Origin: Plantago elongata
Lineage: Eukaryota > Streptophyta > Magnoliopsida > Lamiales > Plantaginaceae
Direction of reading: 5' to 3'
NCBI GenBank assembly: GCA_036897095.1
Contig: JAYMSP010001731.1
Coordinates: 1-29,284, forward strand
DNA length: 29,284 nucleotides
Numbering within the stretch: the stretch's first letter is position 1; every line of letters begins with the position of its first letter. Position numbers and translations under genes: made by a program. The notes below the pieces were generated by a model. It saw only the letters and a program-made list of their open reading frames with translations. It was not told the origin of the DNA and searched no databases. Shown piece by piece: positions 18,957-27,887 of the stretch.

Positions 18957-21389
18957 ATGGGGAATTGGGAGTTCTTGAAAGCAAGTCGAGCTGTGTGTTT
19001 GTTTGTTCTGTTTCTGTTCCAATTATGCTATGCTAGTGTTCAGAATATTGGGACGTTGAATTTGGGGTTCAGTGGGACTCAAATGTTATGGGTAGACAAC
19101 AATGGGATGTTCTTGATGTCCAATAATTCGAATTTCGCTTTCGGGTTGAGTAATCCTCAGGACGTCACTAGATTTCTTCTTGTTGTTCGCCATGAGCCCA
19201 GCCAAACTATTGTTTGGGCGGCTAACAGAGACTCCCCTATTCAGAATTCGGATATTTTCGAGTTTGATAACACGGGGAATGCGTACTTACAGAGAGGGGG
19301 TAACACTGTTTGGTCTACGAATACTGGTGGCAGAGGAGTTTCTCATATGGAGTTATTGGATTCTGGAAATTTGGTGTTGCGTGGGAATGATGGGGGTATA
19401 GTTTGGCAAAGCTTTAGCCATCCCTCGAATGCCCTTTTGTCGAACCAGGAGTTTTCTGAAGGGATGAGGCTAGTTAGCGGTCCGGGGTCTAATAATTTGA
19501 GCTATTCGCTAGAGATGAAGTCTGGTAATACGATTCTTTCTGCAAATTTCCAGCCCCCGCAGACTTATTGGTCGATGTCAAATGACCCGCGAAGAACCAT
19601 CAATAAAGATGGGGGCACAGTTGCTTCCTCAGTACTTAATGGGACTTCATGGAAATTCTACGATGCACATGACGTGCTGCTTTGGCAATTCATTGTCCGT
19701 GGTGTTGAGGAAAATACGACTTGGGTTGCAGTTCTGGGGGAAAATGGTGTTCTTACGTTTTCTACACTTGGAGATGGTCCCCCTACTCCATCCTTAACAA
19801 GGATACCGCAAGACGAGTGCAGCAGTCCTGCATCTTGTGGACCGTATAGTGTGTGTTCTTCTCCTCCCATCAGATGCAATTGTACGATTTCCTCCTGCAC
19901 TTCTCTGAATTTCCCTAGTTGTGAGAATCCGGCTAATAATTTGGAACTTGCAAGTGCTGGTGATGGTCTGACCTATCCGGCTCTTGGATTTGCACAACCA
20001 AACAGCCGGACCACTTTAGATGGGTGTAAATCTTCTTGCCTTGCGAATTGCTCGTGCGGTGCTTTGTTCTTCCAGAACAACACTGGGAACTGCTACTTCT
20101 TCAATGAGATAGGAAGCATGGAGCAATCGTCTAATGGTGCGGGCTATACTTCCTTTGTCAAAGTCTCTGCTTCTAGAGCTAGTGCCAGCAGTACTGGAGC
20201 TGCCAGACAAAGACGCCTCACAGTTATCATTGTCGTGATCGTGGTCATTACGGTTTTGGTTATTTCAGTTATGCTTTTTCTTGGTTTCCGATATTATCGG
20301 ACTGACAAGAAGGTGCCCGAGAGTCTTCATGAGAGCTCAGAAGAGGATAACTTTCTGGACAACTTTTCTGGTATGCCAGTCCGTTTCAGTTACAAGGATC
20401 TTGTAACTGCAACAGATAACTTCAGCGTGAAACTTGGACAGGGGGGGTTCGGTTCAGTTTATAAGGGCACTCTTCCAGATGGGAGTCTGATTGCTGTGAA
20501 GCAATTGGAAGGCATTGGTCAGGGGAAGAAAGAGTTTCGGGCTGAAGTTAGCATCATAGGCAGCATTCATCATTTTCACTTGGTTCGGCTCAGAGGCTTC
20601 TGTGCGGAAGGGAGCCACCGACTTCTTGCGTATGAGTTCATGGAGAACGGATCTTTGGACAAATGGCTCTTCAAGAAAGACAAGGGCGAGTTTATGTTGG
20701 ATTGGGAGACAAGATACAATATCGCTGTGGATACAGCTAAAGGCCTAGCATACCTCCACGAGGATTGCGACGTGAAAATAGTGCATTGTGACATAAAACC
20801 TGAGAATGTGCTTCTGGACGGCCATTTCATGGCGAAAGTCTCAGATTTTGGCCTGGCGAAGCTTATGACAAGAGAACAAAGCCATGTCTTCACAACTTTA
20901 AGGGGCACGAGAGGGTACCTTGCTCCGGAATGGATCACGAACTATGCTATCTCGGAAAAGAGCGATGTGTATAGCTTCGGAATGGTTCTGCTCGAATTAG
21001 TGGGCGGTCGGAAAAACTATGATCCAACTGAGACTTCCGAAAAGTTGCACTTTCCATCGTACGCTTTCAAAATGCTCGAAGAAGGAAAGCTGAGAGACCT
21101 TATTGATGCCAAGCTGAAAGTGGGCGATGGAGACGAGAGGGTTGCTATCACGATAAAAGTAGCTTTGTGGTGCATACAGGACGATATGTCCCTGCGTCCT
21201 CCAATGACAAAAGTCGTACAGATGCTTGAGGGGCTAACTCCCGTTCCAGCGCCCCCAACTGCTTCTCAGATGGGGTCACGCCTTTACTCGAGCTTCTATA
21301 AGTCAATGAGCGATGGAACGTCATCAGGGCCATCAGATTGTAACAGTGACGCATATCTTTCGGCAGTTCGTCTTTCAGGCCCAAGATAA
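18957..21389 (+). CDS. SD2-5: G-type lectin S-receptor-like Ser/Thr kinase, SD2-5 type
   Basis: An intronless frame; from the ATG at 18957 it gives 810 residues. I prefer this start because it opens directly into a signal peptide (1-26, ending LFQLCYA). An in-frame ATG at 18906 would add 17 residues ahead of it. Domains in order: B-lectin (about 40-150, with IVWAANRDSP near 86), a Cys-rich and PAN-like region (about 280-405, CKSSCLANCSCGALFF), one membrane helix (about 421-443, IIVVIVVITVLVISVMLFLG) and a protein kinase (about 485-760). The kinase has LGQGGFGSV, the ATP lysine K515, the catalytic loop HCDIKPEN with D612, DFG at D630 and an APE motif, so it looks active. Cys before the catalytic Asp makes it a non-RD kinase. 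The tail SSGPSDCNS...YLSAVRLSGPR matches the SD2-5 family closely. It should sit in the plasma membrane; the ligand is unknown from the sequence. Confidence 0.93.
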   Translation: MGNWEFLKASRAVCLFVLFLFQLCYASVQNIGTLNLGFSGTQMLWVDNNGMFLMSNNSNFAFGLSNPQDVTRFLLVVRHEPSQTIVWAANRDSPIQNSDIFEFDNTGNAYLQRGGNTVWSTNTGGRGVSHMELLDSGNLVLRGNDGGIVWQSFSHPSNALLSNQEFSEGMRLVSGPGSNNLSYSLEMKSGNTILSANFQPPQTYWSMSNDPRRTINKDGGTVASSVLNGTSWKFYDAHDVLLWQFIVRGVEENTTWVAVLGENGVLTFSTLGDGPPTPSLTRIPQDECSSPASCGPYSVCSSPPIRCNCTISSCTSLNFPSCENPANNLELASAGDGLTYPALGFAQPNSRTTLDGCKSSCLANCSCGALFFQNNTGNCYFFNEIGSMEQSSNGAGYTSFVKVSASRASASSTGAARQRRLTVIIVVIVVITVLVISVMLFLGFRYYRTDKKVPESLHESSEEDNFLDNFSGMPVRFSYKDLVTATDNFSVKLGQGGFGSVYKGTLPDGSLIAVKQLEGIGQGKKEFRAEVSIIGSIHHFHLVRLRGFCAEGSHRLLAYEFMENGSLDKWLFKKDKGEFMLDWETRYNIAVDTAKGLAYLHEDCDVKIVHCDIKPENVLLDGHFMAKVSDFGLAKLMTREQSHVFTTLRGTRGYLAPEWITNYAISEKSDVYSFGMVLLELVGGRKNYDPTETSEKLHFPSYAFKMLEEGKLRDLIDAKLKVGDGDERVAITIKVALWCIQDDMSLRPPMTKVVQMLEGLTPVPAPPTASQMGSRLYSSFYKSMSDGTSSGPSDCNSDAYLSAVRLSGPR

Positions 21390-24300
21390 CACCTCCTGTC
21401 TGTAGGATCATAAAGTATCCTAGTTTCATCTTAGATGAGTATTTCTGTGTACACCGGTTATTACCTGTATTTTTGTGGTTTCTCTCTTCATTGTAAATCC
21501 ATTAGATAGCTTCATTAGCAGCAGAGATTATATGTGAGACATGTTTTGTTCAAACCTGTTTTTGATCTGTAAATGAATGGTTATCAGATTTCATATGCAG
21601 TTTAGATATGTTCTTTCATTTGCACTTTCCAAACACATCTTAGAAGATTTGATCCATGGTTGCTGATTTTGATGCCATAAAAATAGTTACTTGCTCCTTA
21701 GTTAAGCAAACAAAGATTAGTCCAAAAGCCTGGATTTTTTTGTTTATGTGCTTTCCAGCTGAATGGCATGGACTTAACAACTAAAGACAGTGAAATTTGT
21801 TGATTCTTGCAAGAAATAGTAAGCATAATAATATTATTTATGTGAAACAAAACTATGATCTTTTTTTATTCATATCTAATATGAAAAGTAGGTAAATTTG
21901 AACATTTCATGGAAAGCAACATTTCTCAAAGCTTCATATCTGATGTGCTTGTAGGTGGTTTAATTCAACCAACCAGGCGCATTTAACCCAGTGAGTCATA
22001 GTAATTGTGAATAATTAATTGATCAATTACATGGAAAAGTTATCTAGGAAGAAAGAAAATCTGAGTGGATCAACCAGAAACTTGCTTAGTCTTCTTACCT
22101 GTTGATAGCAACCTGACTACATGTGATTTTTGCTCTACGATGATAAGAAAGCAAGAAAACAAAGAGTTGTATTGTTAACTCTCAAGTGCCAAAATAACAG
22201 CAATAATGTGATGCAACAAGGAGCAAGAAAACAAATGTTTGTACCCATCATAATGATGTATCCAAGACAAATAAATGATTCCTACAATGCATGTGCAAAA
22301 TGGTTGTGTTCTGAAAGATGTAAATGCAAACCATCCATACATTATCCAGACAAGATAGCATATGTGCAATTTGCCTGTCCTGCAGTTAAATGTTCTACTG
22401 TCTCCCCACAAATGTTACATTCATTTTAATTATTGTGATTAAGGTATGAATTGAAATTTAGTTTGAAATATACTTCACTTGTCAAACATTAAAATATAAT
22501 TGTTAATTGTAACAAACATCATATAAAGTGTTAGACAATACATCAGTAATTAATGAGATCGATGTTCCTAAATATATGTATAATATTTTATACTATCATA
22601 TATCTCTCTCTCTTTAATGTTCTTTGAAAAATTCTAACGTTTTTTTTAACAATTGTAATATGTTTTTGTATTTTTTAGTTTTTCTAAAAGATCATATCTT
22701 CGAAGATTTAGTGTAAATAGAATACTGCCAGTTAACCTTGACATGCGGATACCTGCGTGAACCTTTGACACACACATCCATATATAATTCTTATTTTTCT
22801 AATTCTAGATTTATACTATAAGAAACTAAATACGTCATTTTAATAATATGAATACGTATTATTCATAAAGTTCTCTAATATAAATATATAATAAAAACTA
22901 TAAAAATTATAAACTCCAATATAAAGAGTTTATACATATTAAGTTTTTATTATAACTATATATAGTGTACTAATATTAAACTAACAAATTAAATATAAAT
23001 CTGTATAATCTAAAATTGAGGAAGTGGTGAAAATTAACTTTTTAAAATTTGATTTCAGTGAGATGAACGGGATAACATGGCACATGCAAATTGCAATGCC
23101 AATTGTCTTCATGCTACGTACCTCTCGTATTCTTATTTGCGGGGCGGTCCAGTCAGGGCTTAAAAAGTAAGAAACCCTTATTCATATACTCTTCTTTAAT
23201 TATGTATAATGGTGTAAATAAATTAATCGAGTTAATTAAGGAATGAATTAATTAAGTTTGATTGAATCAAGAAAGAAATCTTCTATTATTAGTTAAAATA
23301 TTTATAATAATAATTGCCTTTGAAAGTTCAAACGTAGAAATAAAATTCTATCACTATTTATAGGATGTTCACAGATCCCAGTCTTTTGTGCAAACTTTTG
23401 GTCATCCTTGCGTACAACCATTTTTAATAGAAAAAAACACTAGATATAGAGATACAAGTCGTAGTAAATTAAAAGGGGGCATCAAATGCATGTATTAAAA
23501 TGTTAGTATGAATACATTATATAGGGAAATATTTTTCAGTGTATGTTTAAATACCTTATCTAAAAAGAGCAGCCCTTGGCCCTAGTCATCTCCAATATCT
23601 CATGGAGTTAATGATTTTTAGAAATAGGTCAATTGATTTTTAAATTTCATTCTTGTTGAAATTAGGTTTTGATTGGACGATCTAAAAATAAATGTGACAC
23701 TATTAGACTTATTTAATATTATTATATATTTTATTTTTAAATAAAAAAAGAACTTTTTTTATTTTTAAATAAAAAAAGAACTTTTTTTATTTTAGGTCCT
23801 CGGAAAAAAATTGACTTAGACCTCTGAAATGGTTGGACCGCTCCTGCTTATTTGTCGTGACCATAATGGATTTAAAATTTGATGATGGACCACTGTCATT
23901 TAACCACATTGATTTTTACCATTGCTATTCAGCAAAGTCAAGTCTTTGCATTTCCAGGGTCTCAAATGATCATTCCGTAACTGATACTTATTCACTAATC
24001 GAACATTTTCCACTTAATTCAGATCGGTGTTTTACATAAACAACAAGTACGAGCACAATGCGGCATTCCACTAACCCATGTTCCTTACAATTTTTGCACT
24101 AAAGAACTTGTTCTATGGGACTTGTACTTCATATGAAGAATGTAGACTAATGAGAACAAATGGAACTATGACTATGCATATTCGGTTCTCCAAGTCAAAA
24201 CTGCACCAGCATGCAACTCTAACGAACAAATATCCACTATTTAAGAACATTAAGCACAAGTAAATAAGATGACTACGTGTAGGTCTGAAAAATGAGTAGC

Positions 24301-24527
24301 AATCACAACAAATATGTCAAAATTGAAATGGATAAAAGAAAGAAGCTTTTTATAAAATTATCATAACATTGTTATTCTTAAGCTGTTCACTACACTAATG
24401 CAAAAATTGAATCACCCTAGAAAACCCTGCTGCATCATATATTACAATTGGATGATCTGGCAGCCATAATTTCAAAAATATGGTATAGATTCCAAAGTGA
24501 ACTCCCGAATCAGCTGCCAGTTTTCTC
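21390..24527. other. intergenic, AT-rich, no gene recognised
   Basis: The first 200-300 bases are probably the 3' UTR of the receptor kinase. The rest is AT-rich with no supported coding region. The frame at 22130-22429 has no family signal. A perfect 28-bp tandem duplication is at 23733-23788. The last part next to 24528 is the likely 3' UTR of the EF-Tu gene. Confidence 0.5.
23733..23788. repeat. perfect 28-bp tandem duplication
   Basis: The 28-base unit starting ATTTTTAAATAAAAAAAGAA occurs twice in direct contact at 23733-23760 and 23761-23788 with no mismatch. The unit ends in a T run. It looks like recent replication slippage. Confidence 0.9.
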
Positions 24528-26688
24528 TTACTCAATGATTGACTGAATAACACCAGCACCTACGGTCTTCCCTCCTTCCCTAATAGCAAACCTCATACCC
24601 TGTTCACAGGCAATAGGCATAATGAGCTCCACCTCCATCTTGACTCGGTCACCAGGCATAACCATCTTCGACTCCTCATCCTTGTCATTCATAATGGAGT
24701 TCACTTTTCCGGTCACATCCGTCGTCCTCATGTAAAACTGAGGCCTGTACCCTGCAAAGAACGGAGAATGTCTTCCACCCTCCTCCTTTTTCAACACATA
24801 CACAATAGCTGTGAACTTCTTGTGTGGAGTAATAGTCCCTGGTTTGGCTAACACCATCCCCCTCTGAATATCAGCCTTCTGAATTCCTCTCAATAATAGC
24901 CCGACGTTGTCACCGGCCAAAGCCTCATCCAGTGTCTTCTGGAACATCTCCACTCCGGTAACTGTGGTGCTCCTTGTGTCCCCCAATCCCACAAGATCAA
25001 CAACCTCACCGGTCCTAACCGTACCCCTCTCAACTCTCCCGGTAGCAACAGTCCCTCTACCAGTAATGGAGAAAACATCCTCAATAGCCATCAAGAAAGG
25101 CAAGTCAGTCTGTCTCTGGGGAATAGGAATGTAAGAGTCCACCTCATCCATCAACTTATAGATCTTGTCCACCCAGTCATTTTCACCCCTCTTAATCTTA
25201 GGATTCTCCATTAAGGCCTCTAAAGCTTTCAAAGCAGAACCGGCAACAATTGGAATATCATCACCAGGGAACTCATATGAAGAAAGGAGTTCCCTTACCT
25301 CCAATTCGACCAATTCAAGCAACTCATCATCATCCACCTGATCAAGGGCAAACACAGAAATTATATCAAAGGGTAGCAAAATAAAATGGCAAAACTCACT
25401 GGTCACAACAATTTCAAACTCCAATTTTCAATTGACTCTAGACAATCAGAGATATATTTAAATTATCAACAATAGCTTTATTAGATGCATAACTTGAACA
25501 TCTAGACAATCAGAGATATATTTAAATTATCAACAATAGCTTTATTAGATGCATAACTTGAACATCTTATAATTTAGAATATAACTTTTGCAAACACAAT
25601 TTAATTTTAGCATATTGCTACTATATCAGTCAATACAGATCACTAGTTATGCTACAATTACGTTAACTGCTTCCTTTAGTACATCACCATTTCCTTCCCC
25701 TTTTCTTATTCCTACTGATATTGTCAGATTGTATTAGCTACAGGAAATTTGCAAATGCATTAAAAGGTGCTTTTGAAGTAGAGAAAGTAGTTTTTTAGTG
25801 TTTTATATCAGTACAGCTTCTGCTGCAACTTCTCTTAAAAAAACCAAGTGCCAGGAGCAGCGAAGCAATAGCTTCTTCAAACTGCTTCAAGCAGGTAGTA
25901 GCTTTTTTTTCAATTAAAATAAACTAACTTTACTACAGAAAATCGGGTAAAAAATACATAAATTTTATTTTTACATAATTCAAGGCTAATCACTCCATAG
26001 AAACTTCTGCTTTTACAACTTCAAAAGTTGCTTTTTAAATAATTAGTATCAAACACTATTGACTTTTCCTTAAATTAAATTTAATGCACTTAATGCAAAA
26101 GCAAGTAAAATATCACCAGTAAAAGCATTTGCAAACACACGCAATGTCAGCTTAGAGTTAGAATTTGAAGTGAGTATGATTTTCACTGTAATATTGTGGG
26201 AGTTTTAGAGTCTGTGTAGCATCACCAACTTATCCACCAGCTTAAATCTCCATTAACGTATTTGAACAGACCAAGGATAGCCAGTAGCTTATAAGATAGC
26301 TAAACTCACACCAGCTTACTTATTCTTAGCAAATTGGTTAAAGCTAATGTATCAGCTATCTTACTGGCTACCTGTTTTGGCCATAGTATCAATAAACCAA
26401 CTTAACAGCTACATCCAGCCTATCAACTTATTTCGCTAAACAAAGCCCTAAAACTCTCAAATGCAATAAACAAAAAGTTACTTCAACATATGAATAAACA
26501 AGATAAATAGCCAAGGGCAATCAATCACCTGATCCTGTTTGTTCAAGAAAACAACCATATTCGGAACTCCAACTTGCTTAGCCAACAAAATGTGCTCTTT
26601 TGTCTGCGGCATAGGTCCATCCGCACCAGAACAAACCAAAATAGCACCATCCATTTGCGCAGCACCAGTAATCATGTTCTTGACGTAA

Positions 26689-26720
<32 letters not shown>

Positions 26721-27724
26721 ATGGCGGTTCTCGGTCTCGTACTCCACGGTGGCAGTGTTGATGGTGATACCTCGAGCTCTCTCTTCCGGTGCAGCATCAA
26801 TTTCATCATATTTCTTCGGTGCCGAGTTACCTATAAAAACCAAACGTAAGTACATGTGGCAACAGCAGGTATCCTAATCTACATTCAGTAATAGCTTATC
26901 CTTATCCTCAATTCCTCATTAGGCAGCAATAAGGTAAATTAGATAAGCTGTAATTACTCCATCCCCTTATCACCTATTTCCGGTTTGTAACCTACTTTCG
27001 CTTCACAAACACCCCGCAAATCATCTTACAAATAACTATCACTACTAAGAGTTATCAAAGCATGCTAACATAAGTTTAAGCTATTGCAATGCAAACAACC
27101 ATCAGATTGACAATGAGTTAATCAAGTTAACTAGGTCTACAAATGGGACAAACATAACATTATCCATTTATCATCTACAGTTTATCCTTATCCTCATCAA
27201 GCTGCAATAAGCCGAATTGGCTAAGCTCTAGTAACATAAGAGTTATCAACTTAGCTATTGCAACGAAAACAAAGCAGAACAGTGTCAATGAGTTAATCAT
27301 TTGAACTAGGGCTAGAAATGGGTGATATTAATCATAACACTATCAGTCCATCAATTTAGCAGGCAAGTAATAAAAAAACACAAGATAAGGAAGAAGCAAT
27401 CAGGCATATACCTAGAGAGGCCAAGGCCATGGTAAGCGCAGCAGTGAGAGTAGTCTTGCCGTGGTCAACATGACCAATAGTACCAATGTTAACATGGGGC
27501 TTCTTACGCTCAAACTTTCCTCTGGCCGCCTGAACCGAGAATCGGCGAGGAGATTTGTAGGTGGTGGTGGTGGTGGTGGCACGGTGGAAGATAGTGACAG
27601 AGCTTCTCGGAGTAAACGAAGAGGATAAGTTGACGTTTACGCCATTGGTGGGCTTTGAGGATAAACTGGTAGTGGAGTAGGCGAGCTTTGCTGTTACGGT
27701 TGCGGCTGAGGTGATTGAAGCCAT
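24528..27724 (-). CDS. tufA: chloroplast elongation factor Tu, nuclear-encoded
   Basis: Three exons on the minus strand: 27412-27724, 26529-26830 and 24528-25337, with GT..AG introns in phases 1 and 0, giving 474 residues, the usual length. EF-Tu brings aminoacyl-tRNA to the ribosome in a GTP-dependent way, here in the plastid stroma. Residues 1 to about 67 are a Ser/Thr-rich transit peptide ending near RRFSVQA; the mature part begins about [13 protein letters not shown]. GTPase motifs are GHVDHGKT (84-91), the RGITI effector region (124-128), DCPGH (146-150) and NKQD (201-204), followed by complete domains 2 and 3 ending [10 protein letters not shown]. Arabidopsis calls its counterpart RABE1b (At4g20360). 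Small oddities are Cys at 171 in [10 protein letters not shown], where Val is usual, and Met in [11 protein letters not shown], where Asn is usual. The gene looks functional. Its introns carry repeats, described separately. Confidence 0.95.
25437..25564. repeat. perfect 64-bp tandem duplication in EF-Tu intron 2
   Basis: The unit starting TCTAGACAATCAGAGATATA lies at 25437-25500 and again, without any mismatch, at 25501-25564. TCT follows as the start of a third copy. Perfect identity points to a very recent duplication, or to an assembly artefact. Confidence 0.92.
25741..26137. mobile_element. MITE-like element in EF-Tu intron 2
   Basis: The left end TTTGCAAATGCATTAAAAGGTGC (about 25749 on) matches the right end read on the minus strand, TTTGCAAATGCTTTTACTGGTG (ending about 26137). 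Inner arms, TTTTGAAGTAGAGAAAGTAG near 25770 and the minus-strand TTTTGAAGTTGTAAAAGCAG near 26030, add further inverted symmetry. The length of about 390 bp without coding potential fits a hAT- or Harbinger-type MITE. Confidence 0.6.
26271..26382. repeat. imperfect inverted repeat in EF-Tu intron 2
   Basis: ATAGCCAGTAGCTTATAAGATAGCT at about 26277-26301 pairs with GTAGCCAGTAAGATAGCTGA read on the minus strand from about 26372. A further MITE-like right end, TTTCGCTAAACAAAGCCCT, sits at about 26431-26449. It is probably an old MITE whose outer borders may reach about 26450. Confidence 0.45.
26892..27335. repeat. diverged tandem duplication in EF-Tu intron 1
   Basis: Two imperfect copies of one block follow each other, at about 26892-27150 and 27175-27335. 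Shared landmarks in the same order are TTATCCTTATCCTCA, a GCAATAAG piece, AAGAGTTATCAA, AGCTATTGCAA, CAATGAGTTAATCA and AACTAGG followed by AAATGGG. The copies differ by many substitutions and gaps, so this duplication is much older than the one in intron 2. Confidence 0.65.
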
Positions 27725-27887
27725 TGGCCGGTAATAGGTTAGAGAGAGAGAACAGAGAGAGAGGGTTAAGAGATTGGGAGTTATCTATCCGAATGGAGAA
27801 GAAGAAGAAGGTAGTACTGAATATAGATAGGAGATGGATAGAATTGGGGAAGAAGGAAACAGGACCTCTCGTATTTGTTCTATCCAC
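27725..27887 (-). promoter_or_regulatory. pyrimidine-rich leader of the EF-Tu gene
   Basis: On the minus strand the bases before the ATG are CT-rich, with CTCTCTCTCTGTTCTCTCTC close upstream and TTCTTCTTCTTC further up. Such leaders are common in plant genes for abundant plastid and translation proteins. The transcription start is not defined. Confidence 0.45.

Noticed and set aside
22130-22429. 99-residue open frame between the kinase and EF-Tu
   Set aside because: No family signal, no splice context, composition like the AT-rich surroundings. Likely chance.
25338-25424. N-terminal extension of EF-Tu exon 3 ([11 protein letters not shown]...)
   Set aside because: It is intron read-through. 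The acceptor before GTGGATGATG at 25337 joins NKQDQ to VDDDELL exactly as in the EF-Tu family.
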